Positions 54,301-64,000 of a stretch of DNA of 64,000 nt are shown piece after piece. Below the pieces are notes generated by a model. It had not been told where the DNA came from and did no database searches. It worked only from the letters and a program-made list of their open reading frames with translations. Each line of letters begins with the position of its first letter. Within the stretch, counting starts at the first letter, position 1. Source of the DNA: Epinephelus fuscoguttatus (Eukaryota; Chordata; Actinopteri; Perciformes; Serranidae); the NCBI RefSeq assembly GCF_011397635.1, contig NC_064773.1, forward strand, positions 27,875,449 to 27,939,448, written 5' to 3'. Made by a program: the position numbers and the translations under genes.

Positions 54301-57300
54301 TTTCCACTGCTGATTTAATGCTCAGTGACCCTGTAAAGGGCCGGTGAATATCAACAACAGATTTCAGGAAACACTTAAATCTTTTATTCGCATTGTCTCG
54401 GTCTTCCTATTTAAATAATTTTGCTACACAAAGCTATGGCAACATACTTACTAAAATATATGCCACAAATGATTCGGCCCCTGTAAAGTGTAAATTGTTC
54501 TCATCCAGCCATACTTGATTAGATCTTGAATGTGTTTTTGCTCTGTGTTATTGCAATGTTACAGCATCCCTTTCTCGCTTGTTGCAGGATAATGAAAATC
54601 CTGCAAGAAGGTTTTGAAACCTGTTAGAATCGAATACTGTACATAATGATACTGCATCAAAAAGCTTTTACTTTACTGTAACCATACTGAACTGTAAAGA
54701 AACTGTGAGAATTCTCGGTTTGCAATGGTGTCAACCGCTACACACAAAATGTGGGTGCGAGCTACCTACTGCTGTGGAAGCCCTGAGAGGCAAGTGAGAA
54801 AAAAAATCTTATGATCCATTTTCTCATCAGTTGTCTGATCTAAATTGTCTCCTCCCCTGTGTTTATGACTGGAGAAAAGGTTAAGGATAATCTCTCTAAG
54901 TATCTTGAATCTTTTTTTCATCTGCATTTCTCCATGCAATCTAAACACAAGGTAGTTACATATATTATGTTAGTAAGTTACGTAACATTACTGTCATGTC
55001 TCTTTTTTGGCTGAAAATGTATTCTAATCAGTGTTAATCTTCCATTAGCATTGGCTGTATTTCTAGGCAAAATAAACACATGCCAGTAATGTTAAGTCAA
55101 CTTGCTACACACCATGTATGTACCAGGTATTTAGAGTGAATGGAGAAAATAAAACTCACCAGGAAGAAAACATTAATTCTTCTAGTCCTATTTAGAACAC
55201 GAAGTAGTCATGCACTCTTGCGGCAAGCCTCTTGTGGCGAGAAAGAGTATTACAACAACAAACGCACAAAAACAGGTGCATAAAAATGATTCGGAACAAA
55301 AATTCACCAACCAAAACTTTCATTTCCACCCATTTTCACAAATGAATAAAAAACTTTATAAACACATAAACACAGGAGAGAAAATGATTTAGATCAGATT
55401 TAGAAAATGGATCAACAGAATATTTTTTCTCACTTGCCTCTCACAGCTTCTGTGCATGTAAGCTGTGAAGCAGCTTAAGGATTTAATGGTTGTCATTTAA
55501 AGACTTGACACCACTGACAGTGACTCATCTCTTCTTCAATTCAAGGCTCCAAAGTAGCTTCATTGCCGGTGTCCTGAGTCAGTGACGTGTTATAGCCGGT
55601 AAATGTACCACACTGTAAAGTACAGATAAAGCTGAGTGGACACGCTGTCATGTGTGAATCATGCTCGCTACACTGCTCGCTACACTACACAATTGTGTAG
55701 TTCACTGTTGGGTAAGTTGCTTGAAAATGTGGTCTATTACTCATTACATATTGCTCAATGAAAAAGTTATACATTTCTTTACTAAATTCCTCAACGGCAA
55801 AAATAATTTGTTACATTACTTGTTAACGTTACTTTAGTTTTGTTACTTAGTTCAGCTCTCTCAAAGGTGCATTTAAACAACGCATCAGTAACACCCACAT
55901 GTCAAATATTATTTAAAATTTTATCTGTATTTAAAATGTATATCAATTAAAAAAAGACATCATGGTTTAATAAGCAGCCGGCCTATGTTTTGACAGTGTT
56001 TAGTGACCATCAACAGCTAGCTTAACTTTGACTGCACAGGACAGGTGAGTTTTGGCTTTCCACTGGCTAACATGAGCAAGGTAAAAAGACGCAACATGTA
56101 CAATAAGACAACTTTAGAGTTCACATTTCTCTTATTTGGGTAGAGATGAGCAGCCTCCTCACACCTTGTGACCCTGCGTTAAGGTAACACATACGGAACC
56201 AGTCTTTCAACTGGCCTGACTTTGGGAAATCGACTCGTGCAAGTTGCACAAACTTCAGCTGTGCAACAAAATTCTGACATGTCAGAAATTCATCTGGATG
56301 TCTGATAGTCGATTGAGAGCAGTTGATCAGGATATGATCATTCCCTGCTCCCACTGCAAATGATGCCCGACAAATCTGAAGTTCGGTGCAACTCTAAATG
56401 AGTGGTGCAGATCAAAAATCCAGTCAGAAACAGGCACATATTGTACAGTGTGTGCCCAGCTAAACCGACGTCGACTCACATGGCGTTACTCAAGACATTT
56501 TGACATTTATCAGATTTCACAGAGCTCCCTCTGGAGCCACAAGACTGTCTACAACTTTTATTTTTAATATATGCAGTAGTGCTCCCCAAAACCTCAACAC
56601 ATTTCAATGTCTAAAGTCGGTGGAGTTCCCCTTTGAAAGTGTTGAATGGTGATTGATTCCACTGAGACTGTACTGCCAATGTGAAGCTCTATGCATAGTC
56701 AAGCTTTATGTGAGATTCACCATCAAGTGGTGTTACATGACCAAAACAAACCAGAAGTTGTCTGATTGTCCCTACATACTGTATCGCCTCTGTTATAAAG
56801 TCAGGTCTCCCGCTTCCAGTCGTCAAGTTTCCCTGCAGTTCAGCCTTCAGTTTCAGCTCTGCACAACTTTGTGATCAAAGCGTCAGGCCGAACCGAAGAC
56901 CCCGTCTGCCTCCACGCTTGATCAGGCACTTGGCATCAAGGGTGGTGGGGGGTGAGGTGGGGGCTGAGCTGAGCCAGACACTGGAGTTTGTCGATCTATC
57001 TGCATCTGAGCACAAAGACAGCTCCGTCTGGGGGTTGGAGGTCTCTGTATCTCACTCTGTTTCACCCACGCATGACGCACTCGAGTCTAGATTCACTTAT
57101 CCTCATCTCCCCGTTCTCTTTCCATGCCTGTCTATCTCTATTTGATTCTTCCTGCTTGGGCGAATTTGGGAGAGGCTCCTGTTCCTTGCTAAAACCCCAC
57201 CGGCTGAGACAAAAGCAAAGAGACAATCCTCTCTGTACCGTAGATACACAAACACACACCAGACAACATCCCATCTAAGGACAACACAGAAACACACACC

Positions 57301-60300
57301 AGAAAAAAAAAGAAAAAAAAAAAAAATCAAACAAGCAAAAGCCTAAGTACACACACAGTGGCTTCAAACACAGAAAAAAGGAATTAGTGGGTGTCTTTAA
57401 GATTTATATTCCTTCCAGAACTTCGATAAGCAACGCTTCCCATAAAAGCTTTCTGACAGCAGGTTATCATGCAAATGAGCCGGCTGTTTTGACGGTGTCT
57501 TTTGAAGTAAACAAACTCACATTGGCAGACAGCTGAGACGTCAGGGTTGCCACCTTCTCCTGAGAGGCGTCCAGCTCCCGACGCAGCTTTCTGATTTGCT
57601 GTTCGGGGGAAGAAATTAAAGAGGTATAGTTAACGCTCCTGAAAATCAAAGAACATAAGACTGATTGTACTGGCAAAGAGGCGTTGAACTTGCAACTCCC
57701 GTGTTGATAACTTTGATGTGATAAATGTGCAGTTACATGGTAATACTGTGTAAAAAGACACTGGGGTGAGGTGTGAACACAAAGTGTGGGGGATTACCGT
57801 GGAATTTTGGACTGTTTGGCCCTTGATTGAAAAGAGAAGAGTGAAAATTAACACTATGTTGCATGCCTCCATCAAACAGCATGTACTGATATGACTGGAG
57901 ACAAAGAGGTTAGCCAAGCACTGGTTTTCTGATGGTTACACTCTGAGCAGCAAAGCAAGAGATAAAGCTAAGTATTACTGACCTGGGTCAAATAGCATTT
58001 GCAAATACCTGATACTGTTTCCTATAAAATAAGTTAAGTGCCAGATGTGTCAGTTTAACAAAGTGGACAACGCATTAGTTACCAGTCAAGTCCTTTTTAT
58101 GATTTCTTTAAATTGTTCCTTCTCATCTTCAATGCTGCTATTAGCCACGTCACTGTTTTGCCAACCTAACAACTAATGTCTCAAGTAAATTATATTAAAT
58201 TCAAGTCATGTGTAGGTCACCTGTGAGGGGATTTGAAATAGGAGTCAGTTTTGAAGGAAACAAAGCCAGAATTGGATCACTTTTGGTAATACACTATGCA
58301 CGACTGTCAGTTTGTGCTATGTGGTCTGTCCTCAAATTAAACTCCACCCATCTGGCAGGGTTAAAACCAACACCACAGTGCATTTGCAACTACTGTTTGA
58401 TCCAAACTTGAAGTTAAAGCTCAGGGATTCTAACAGAACACAGAAAATAAAACCATAAACCTGGAAATCAAGGAAGAATGGATGAAAACTTAACAGGATT
58501 GTTAAACAAAGCCAAACAAAAAAGAGCCAAAGGGCGCTGCATGCATTGAATATGTATAGTATGAGTTTTATTAATGAGTTATCAGCTTATGTAGCACAGT
58601 GCGGTTGATGAAGATGAAATGAATGTAAAAGATTTACTAGTAATAAACAGCAATGCAACATGGGGTTAAATTGCTTTATAAAGAACTTGATACCATTTTA
58701 TGTTTTGGTTCAAACTTATCATTAACTGTGGGCCAAATTAAGCTGAGCACTATTTGTGCTAAGACTGACTTGGACAGACTCTCTGGATATTGACGCAGTG
58801 TAAAAGAAAGACACACAAACATTAATATACGAATGCAGAAAAACACAGCAGCCACCTAAGGGCAGCAAAACTCGTGTGTGACATGGAGGTTGTTGATGTG
58901 AATCACAGCAAAAAACAGTCAGGTAACTGAAACTGAAAAATATAAAGTTCTTTCCTCTTCCTTCCAGTTACCTTTAATGTGTTTATGAGCAAGGCACTTA
59001 ACCCCCGCCCGCATCTGCAGAGCTGCTCGGTGGCCAACAGTGCAGCACTGCAGCTACACTGAGCAGCTTCATGGTGTAAATGTCTTTGACTGTTTGTATG
59101 TGAAGCAGGAAGGTGCTGAAGAGAAACAGACATGCAGACAGAAGCAATATTACCCATCCTTACCTCTGAGTGTGCTTTCTCCTCCGTCTGCAAGGAAGAA
59201 GCAAACATAATTAAAACAAAAGAGATTACTGGCTCTGTGTATTGTGCTCAATCAAGCATATAAAACATGAGACGCATTTTAATGTCAGGGAAGAGAAATT
59301 GTGGAATGGCCAACACATAGCTAAAATGAATTAAATCCAAGATTAGAATAACAGAAAATGTCACTTCCTCCATCATTCATCCAGGCAACTCGCCATCTCC
59401 ACCCAAAAACAAATCTGTTGCCTCACTGAACATAAAGACTGGAACGCTGCCTGTGCTGTTGGAAACCCAACGCTGGTCCAGAGTCTTATCTGCCAAAGTT
59501 ACATTAGAAGCATGTAAAGATGCAAAATTATGTTTTGGTTTTACAAAAATGGGAGATTGAAATATTGGAGGATAGTATGTGCATCACTTTGACTGAATTC
59601 TAGTGTTGTCCTCTTAAAGAAATCCTACTTTTCTTTTTTTGTATGCAGCTGTCTTAGATTAGCTTCGTTTAACAATTTGCACCAGCAATCAATGTTTAAC
59701 TGTAAAATCTCGCAAAACAGTGAGTTGAGACGTTTAAGGACTTAGGGTGCTGTTTGTATAAAAAAGAAGGCAATGTAGCTCTAAATCTGTAATAACTTTT
59801 TTGGCCACTTGGGGGCAGCGTAAAAAGCTGTAAACACTGACATATTATCACTTTATAAAAGTGTAATGGCAATCTTGTTCAAATCAGTGTCATAGATACA
59901 CATTTAGCAGCAACAAAGGAACATTAGCATTCATTTTTCCGAATTATTTTCCCGTTACCTTGCAAAAAAAAGTCCTTTAGCTCTGTTTTGGTCTTCATTT
60001 AACTACTGAAGGAAATATCTGGCTTTTTAGCTGCTAAATGCTCAACTATGTACTCACCAGCTTGTCACTAACTTTGCCGACTGGTGCTAGGCAGGTGGTG
60101 AACAGTTTATTAGTGTTTTTAACTGAAAACAGCTGCTTACTGTGTCTGGAAACAACACTGATGAGAGTGGTGAGTCCCAGGTTGGAAAACCAATGAGCAG
60201 AGGGAGGCTAAAACACTCCACATGTTGAGTGGAACTGCCAAGTCTGGTTGTAATTCTCTGTGCTACAAACTCATTATGTTGCTAATATAAAAATAGTGAC

Positions 60301-62417
60301 TGAAGACATTACACCATGATTTTCTAGTGTTAGGTATGCAGCACCTGACTGTAATGCTAACTCTGAAAGCTGTAAATTCACAAAGAGAATCTGGCAACTA
60401 CTTACCGCAGAGTACAGTGAAGACGTGCTGGAGACCAGAGATAATGAAGAGCCATGAACTGTAGGCACATATAGAGAGTAATGAGTGATAAAAGTGTCTT
60501 GAGAACCTAAATAAAAAATGTATTTGTTACAATATTCTTATATTCTTATTCTTATTCTTATTTATTCATGATTACCCAGCTGACTCAATAGCACTTGATA
60601 GCTATGTTAAGTCAATCAGATGATGTGAGCTGTGAACTGTTATAAGAAGGCAGTGAAAAAAACATAATTTGCCCGTTAAAAAGCTGACCTCTATAAGGAT
60701 GCAATCACAGGCTCTTGCATCACCCACAAAAAGATCAGAACAGAGCAAGCCATCAGCCAAGTCACTCACAGTATGAACACACAGCGAGAGCTCATTAAAT
60801 CTGGTATTAAAGTACTTGATGACTGATGGGACTTTGGTGAATGTGGCCCTTATATTATTTTAAATGGCGTTTTAGTAGGGAGGTCACTTTTGGAACACAG
60901 CTCATTTAAAGAGTATGTTTTTAACAGTGTGTCCCACCTTCGTCAGTGCTGTCCCTGAAGGAGCCGGAGCGGCTGATGGCCCGTGGTCTGTCCTCCAGGG
61001 ATGTTGCGCTGCCACCCAGTGGGTGACCCTCTCCGTAAAGGTCAAAGGAGTCCTGGGCGGGGATGCTGTTGGAGCGGCTCATGCTGCTGCTGCCTGGTGG
61101 CAGGTTATACTGGCTGATGTTCGTGGGGCTCACTGCACCGAGAAGAAAAACACCAAGATTGGCGCTGATAAGTTATAGCCATTGAAAAGACAAAAACAAA
61201 CTATATATATATATAAATTATATATATTCCTTCTGAATTATCATGACATCAGAAAGAATGAGACCACAAGAGCTAGTGTAAAAAGTATGTATATATACTT
61301 CATATTATGAAAGAGTAAGACTAATAATGTTGCAATGCAATGTTGCCTAGTTTGAACTACACAACTTCAGCCTTGTATCTGCGATGCATTGACGAAATTC
61401 CCAGCATTTGTCTTTAAAAATTCACAAGTAGCGCTTGAGCCCTGTTTTGCAAGTGTTCAGCCAAATGCAATTTGCCTCTGATCTGGGACTTTTAAGTTAA
61501 GTTGCATTTGCAGTTTATATCCATGTCTGTGCAAACATGGATGCATTACACACATCTCCCACCCCTGGCAGCACAGAAGATCTTTACAATTAATCAAGTG
61601 AACACTCAAGATAGTGTCACCAAATCAGTATCTGACCAAATGTCTCCCTTCTGTTATGTTGTTGAATAGTGGGCAGAAACTGTTTTAGCAGAACATTGTG
61701 ATGTCACAGTAAAGCTAACCTTTCACCTTTTGGATATAAAATGTCATCATCTCATCATTATATCCTATTAAACATTTGTGTGAAGTTTTGTCATAATTAT
61801 CGTAAGAATTCTTGAGTTATGGCCAAAAACATGTTTTCTTAGGTCACAGTGACCTTGACCTTTGACCACCAAATTCTAATTGCTTCATTCTTGAGTCCAA
61901 GCGGATGATTGTGCCAAATTTGACGAAACTCCCTCAGGGACATCTTGAGCTATTGCATTTACAAGATGAGACAGACGCAAAGTCACAGTAGCCTTGACCT
62001 CTGACTACCAAAATCTAATCAGTTTATTGTTAAGTCTAAGTGGGCATTTGTGCCAAATTTGAAGAACTTCTCTCAAGGCGTTTTTGAGATATTGCGTTCA
62101 CAAGGACGGGATGTACGAACTATCCCAAAACATTATGCCGCCAGCAATTGCTATTGCCAGTGTGGATGAATATATGTGTATTTACGGCCTATTGGCAGGT
62201 TATAACTCAGCTATCTATTCAAGATGTGTTACAAGTACAGTTTATTCCTGAGGACTTACGCAGGTTGGAGTAGTGGTATTTTCCAGTGGTGGTGCAGGAA
62301 GCTCCAGGGGGTGACAGTGGGGACTGGCTGCCTGTGTCCTGAAGCCCCCCTGTTGAATGGGACCTCAACCACTCCTTCCCTTCCTCATGGGACGTCTGCC
62401 GGGAGGATGGCGGGTAC
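30565..62417 (-). CDS. nav3: Neuron navigator 3 (nav3), C-terminal 970 codons, 5' end outside window
   Basis: Twenty-three minus-strand exons join in phase: 62260-62417, 60938-61132, 60406-60458, 59164-59187, 57521-57598, 49984-50067, 48795-48906, 47706-47830, 43673-43696, 43032-43198, 42748-42834, 41798-41951, 40559-40745, 38427-38524, 38245-38340, 36084-36252, 35670-35905, 34565-34719, 34286-34357, 33540-33736, 33214-33332, 32235-32438 and 30565-30684 (stop). Navigators are large microtubule plus-end-binding proteins of neurons. In order the part encodes a Ser-rich region (SHEEGKEWLRSHSTGGLQDT), coiled coils (~144-235 and ~370-430) and an AAA+ domain with P-loop GPSGTGKS (~640). The last residues are HHDDQLDSSLESAL. 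Words such as LFKEYVFRVDPLTSLGLSSD, GVSSSPNLELHHNFR and ANYSSTQSCDSDSTSHH fit NAV3 better than NAV1 or NAV2 by memory. Human NAV3 is ~2385 residues, so about 40% is here. Nav2 remains a lesser possibility. Confidence 0.93.
30685..32234 (-). other. nav3 last intron with CA/TG microsatellites
   Basis: This intron holds a (CA)n tract at 31593-31640 and a (TG)n tract at 31769-31808, about 130 bp apart and complementary, so they could form a hairpin. Nothing else is recognisable. Confidence 0.7.
34831..35179. mobile_element. Short inverted-repeat MITE with CTCF-like motif
   Basis: The left end CATAGACTGTATGAAAGAAG is inverted at the right (CTTTTATACAGTCTATG), about 28 bp with few mismatches. If the ends start at GACTGTAT, flanking TA dinucleotides would suit a Tc1/mariner-type element. 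The 349-bp element has no ORF. It carries GGCCAGCAGGGGGCGACTCC at about 34920, a good match to the CTCF core motif. It lies in a nav3 intron. Confidence 0.75.
36253..38244 (-). other. nav3 intron with a large inverted-end repeat
   Basis: From about 37070 to 38095 a repeat has partly inverted ends: 'cactgcatggtacagcatgg' then 'ttctacttaactcgactcg' on the left, and 'gagtcgagtcgagctgagcc' then 'ggaccatgcagtg' on the right. A separate segment at about 37500-37920 ('ctgcttagggcccccagcag' ... 'cagggcccctaaaag') looks like a second repeat nested in it. Positions 36253-37069 are plain AT-rich intron. Confidence 0.55.
38525..40558 (-). other. nav3 intron with imperfect tandem repeat and (GT)n
   Basis: At about 39380-39575 a degenerate unit of roughly 50 bp recurs about four times (words 'gcgtatcatactgctgcaac', 'caggtgctgtctgg', 'caggtgccatccagctg'). 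A (GT)n microsatellite lies at 40006-40047. The rest shows nothing distinctive. Confidence 0.6.
40746..42747 (-). other. nav3 introns around exon 41798-41951
   Basis: The intron 40746-41797 and the intron 41952-42747 contain no recognisable element. Small ORFs seen here are complements of the navigator exon or chance. Confidence 0.45.
43673..43696 (-). other. nav3: nav3 24-nt microexon
   Basis: Eight codons (VADSIPAQ) are flanked by a good acceptor (gcatcttcag) and donor (CAG|gtcagt), phase 0 on both sides. It lies between the exon ending KKKKKKSW and the one starting LRSSFKQAF. Human navigators can join these two directly or through a few extra residues, so this is likely a cassette exon. 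A TGC triplet about 10 nt upstream of the acceptor resembles the SRRM4 motif of neuronal microexons. Confidence 0.7.
44072..44145 (+). mobile_element. LINE L2-type 3' end fragment
   Basis: The words 'attctgggaaaggctccagc' and 'gctggataagcagctataga' are the typical 3' terminal sequence of fish L2/CR1-type LINEs (GGGAtAGGCTCCAGCcCCC ... ATAAGCGG). It is a short truncated copy, with no coding sequence. Confidence 0.6.
44380..45475. mobile_element. Nested transposon remnants with Myb/SANT-like ORF
   Basis: The outer repeat is recognisable on the left ('ggccacttgaggctgcctcc' ... 'aagggcgtggatactttgag') and probably resumes at about 45410 ('ggtcactagatggcgatggc'). Between about 44690 and 45370 lies a different sequence with the ORF at 44784-45032. 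The arrangement suggests one element inserted in another. Inner termini were not resolved; 'ggcggaaaatctggcagtgt' near 45337 looks like a terminal repeat but its inverted partner was not found. Confidence 0.5.
44784..45032 (-). pseudogene. Truncated Myb/SANT-like domain of a Harbinger-type transposon
   Basis: The 82-codon ORF starts MSNWGDKELRTLLALANEEA and continues with a short charged helix and PTYERIAEGLTSRGFPP. This is the layout of the Myb/SANT-like DNA-binding domain found in fish PIF/Harbinger second ORFs and host proteins derived from them. After GFPP the resemblance stops, where the family normally has a third helix with a CRNKIK-type motif. So the domain is cut short and the copy is probably dead. 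It lies in the nav3 intron between exons 43673-43696 and 47706-47830. Confidence 0.6.
46983..47100 (+). mobile_element. LINE L2-type 3' end fragment, second copy
   Basis: 'ggcgacctgtccagggtgta', 'ctcgcccgatgtcagctggg' and 'ataggctccagcc' form the well-known 3' end of fish L2/CR1-type LINEs, ending in 'aagatgaagatgaatga'. It is intronic and has no ORF. Confidence 0.8.
47831..49983 (-). other. nav3 introns flanking exon 48795-48906
   Basis: There is a short TG/GGGT-type simple repeat at about 49327-49363. Otherwise I see no transposon ends, RNA gene or extra exon in 47831-48794 or 48907-49983. Confidence 0.45.
51840..52082 (-). CDS. nav3: Putative alternative first exon of nav3 (short isoform)
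   Basis: ATG at 52082 opens 81 codons (MSSASLAMASGSTNTDDFSS..) ending at GGACAG|gtgggc, a good donor in phase 0. The next coding exon downstream, 49984-50067 (AHLVAAFEKSL), also starts in phase 0. A transcript starting here would skip the upstream Ser-rich exons and keep the coiled coil and AAA+ domain. Upstream on the same strand (52180-52380) is a long CT-rich tract resembling a TATA-less promoter. I do not recognise the 81 residues from a family. Without transcript evidence it could be a chance ORF; the phase match alone has a 1-in-3 chance. Confidence 0.45.
52180..52380. promoter_or_regulatory. Purine-rich, G-run tract upstream of the alternative nav3 exon
   Basis: On the plus strand there are many GGGAGG-type runs (for example at 52189-52212, 52270-52286 and 52308-52318). 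It could fold as G-quadruplex on the plus strand, or act as a CT-rich TATA-less promoter for the minus-strand exon that begins about 100 bp downstream. The 99-codon ORF across it is low complexity. Confidence 0.4.
53227..53765. mobile_element. Palindromic hAT-like MITE with exact 8-bp target duplication
   Basis: The left end GGTAACACTTTACTTGAAGG is inverted at the right end (CCTTCAAGTAAAGTGTTACC). The inner halves ('gacatgacactgtcat', 'tgtcattaac') are also mostly inverted copies, so the whole 539 bp can fold on itself. The 8-bp CAGTTTTT occurs directly on both sides (53219-53226 and 53766-53773), which fits a hAT-type insertion. No ORF. Confidence 0.88.
57599..60937 (-). other. nav3 introns between exons 57521 and 60938
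   Basis: Introns 57599-59163, 59188-60405 and 60459-60937 flank two short exons (24 and 53 nt). No repeat with clear ends and no extra exon were recognised. Confidence 0.45.
61745..62140. repeat. Dispersed fish repeat, copy 2, with tandem units
   Basis: Two to three units of about 145 bp share 'gtcacagt.gccttgacct', 'ttgagtccaagcggatgatt', 'tgtgccaaatttga' and 'tgagatattgcgttcacaag'. They match the copy at 1-235. The first unit holds a tight cluster of nuclear-receptor half-sites (see findings). It lies in a nav3 intron. Confidence 0.75.
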
Positions 62418-62594
62418 CTGACACCCACAAAGACAGAGTAAACTCAAGGCAAAAAGGGAGATATGTGAAAGTCCAAGTAGTGAGGTTCTGTGGTGATGAT
62501 ATAATTGCAGAGCTACATAATCGAAGCATGTGAGCAGATGGCAAAAAAACATGCAGCTGCGCACACACACACTCACATGCATGTATCTACACGT

Positions 62595-62629
<35 letters not shown>

Positions 62630-64000
62630 TTTGGCTCAAAGCTGCCAAACACACTGACACTGCCGTTCATCTCTTCTCTCCCAGCTCCAAAGTGGCTCAG
62701 CAACAGAAGGCCCCCTTATCGCAGGCATGACAATCGGCCATATTTAATCCTCTGAGGATGATAATTGAGTTTGCACTCATCCCTTTTCAGAGCCGTCTTA
62801 CTTCCGACGCCCCCATTAATACGCTTGTCACATCTGACCCTGCTCCAGTCCCCCACGCCTAGGCTTCGTATTCTCCCCACCAGGGATTGGGTGTCTCAGA
62901 GTGTGTTGAATGGTGTGACACAGCAGCATTTGTGCCTTACTGGTGTTGACACGGAACAGACTGAAATATCCAAGGGTCAGTGTTTGACTCAGTGTACTCT
63001 GTGCTTTCAAAATGGCCATAAGCAGGACCAACATGCTTATTTATATGACTAAAGAGGGCAATTACTAGTCTAAGCTGCTAGGAAATCTAAAGATCAGGCA
63101 AAAAATGTTGCCTGGTTTAAGATGTGAACAGACGGCCGTAAAAATTTGTGGTCAGAGAAAACAGTTGAGAAGAAAACACTGCAGTCTGTACTGAACATCA
63201 CATCCAACAAGCATAAAGTGCAGCATGAGATCAGATGCTTTAAGGCCCAAAAAGACCGTCAGCACCAAATGCCATCGAAATTAAGAAAAAATGGTTTGAA
63301 ACCAGCATGCGCCATCCAACGCCTCTGCAGCCGTGCTGTATAATTGGCTAGAGAGGTTGTTCCCTGCAGAGGTTGCGCCACTGTGATGAATGGGTTATGG
63401 TATTTCTGTCTCAGTCTCTTTAGTCTCAGCTAAAATCAAAGTATCCATTCTACTTCTCCCCCTCGGCTAGCAGAGCAAATGTTATCAGGAGGTTTAGGCC
63501 ATTTTAGGGAGCTGAGGAAGAAATGCTCTGTCATTGCGCCTGTGTTTACTGCATTCCTAAATGGTGAGAGGAGCATGAGGATGCATACGGAGAGCCAGAC
63601 ATACAGAAGAAGAGACGTACACATTCCTGCCTGATCATCTGAAGTAGCATTTATACTGCACCAGAATTTCTTGCCTCACTTAAAAGAGAATTAAAATCTT
63701 ATCTGGACCAGTTGTCTTTTTTGTTCCACAGCATTTTGTGGAGGTAAAACAATGGGTTAAAAACTGAGGTCCTGCGATGCGAATGCTGCCCGAGATAATC
63801 ACAAGATTTGCTGATCTATAGTTCTGTGGTTCCCAAACCTTTTAAGTCATTTGTACACCAACAGTCCTGTCAGATGAACTGAAGTACCCTTTCATCAACG
63901 CCTGTTATTGCCTGACTTTAGGTTGATTATTGAAGTGTTTATTCATTTCTTTTACATAACATTACATTATATTCATTTGCCAGATGCTTTTGTCAACAGC
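62418..64000 (-). other. nav3 intron running off the window
   Basis: A (CA)n microsatellite lies at 62597-62625. No further nav3 exon was found up to 64000, so the upstream exons, including any N-terminal calponin-homology region, lie outside. Confidence 0.6.

Larger units (their letters stand above)
50068..57520 (-). other. Large nav3 intron (7.4 kb)
   Basis: The intron contains the putative alternative first exon (51840-52082), a (GT)n microsatellite at 51344-51382, the palindromic MITE at 53227-53765 and a purine-rich tract at 52180-52380. 53766-57520 shows only AT-rich unique-looking sequence. A minus ORF at 56121-56354 has no recognisable features. Confidence 0.5.

Noticed and set aside
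30565-62417. nav1 or nav2 as identity of the navigator gene
   Set aside because: The remembered NAV1 C-terminus (..ESPDRETILDPNLQATL) does not match. NAV2 differs at several blocks (KEYIIHVDPVSQLG, NQATSSTPNLQ), while NAV3 matches better. Nav2 is not fully excluded.
62765-63052. 95-codon plus-strand ORF upstream of the first visible nav3 exon
   Set aside because: No recognisable features; it lies in a nav3 intron and has no supporting splice sites.

Overview
The window is vertebrate nuclear DNA and almost certainly comes from a teleost, probably a percomorph-type ray-finned fish. It has short GT-AG exons in long AT-rich introns, many CA/TG microsatellites, and several repeat families common in fish genomes: TTAA-flanked MITEs, hAT and PIF/Harbinger MITEs, and LINE 3' tails ending in ATTG repeats. 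Five protein-coding genes can be modelled with intact reading phase at every splice junction.

Left end: the last five coding exons of osgep (plus strand, 530-4203) encode the catalytic subunit of the KEOPS tRNA t6A complex. Its largest intron here holds a 1.25-kb satellite-like tandem array. Convergent to it is a short four-exon gene (minus strand, 6148-11533) whose product carries the conserved blocks of NUFIP2, the nuclear FMRP-interacting protein 2. Both 3' ends meet near 5.3 kb.

Next on the minus strand (13317-20741) is a seven-exon gene that joins a TIN2-like N-terminal domain (TINF2_N, the TRFH-like fold of the shelterin protein TIN2) to 14 C2H2 zinc fingers. This is the most unusual gene in the window. 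It is followed, still on the minus strand, by a micropeptide gene (22947-23114) encoding the fish homologue of another-regulin (ALN; C4orf3/ARLN), a single-pass ER membrane regulator of SERCA.

From 23.2 to 30.5 kb no gene is certain. This stretch holds a PIF/Harbinger MITE, possible long 3' UTR sequence, and a small promoter-like element with ETS-type motifs near 28.5 kb.

The right half (30565-62417, minus strand) is the C-terminal 970 codons of a neuron navigator gene in 23 exons. It best fits nav3 rather than nav1 or nav2, and the 5' part lies beyond 64000. It encodes the Ser-rich and coiled-coil region, a 24-nt microexon, the AAA+ P-loop domain and the conserved C-terminus. An apparent alternative first exon (51840-52082) would give a short coiled-coil plus AAA+ isoform.

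Introns and intergenic DNA are rich in transposon remnants. Two insertions have clear target-site duplications (a hAT MITE at 19426-19818 and a palindromic hAT-like MITE at 53227-53765). The genes do not form an operon or a single pathway; their order is ordinary fish microsynteny. All family assignments were made by eye from remembered family sequences, without database searches.
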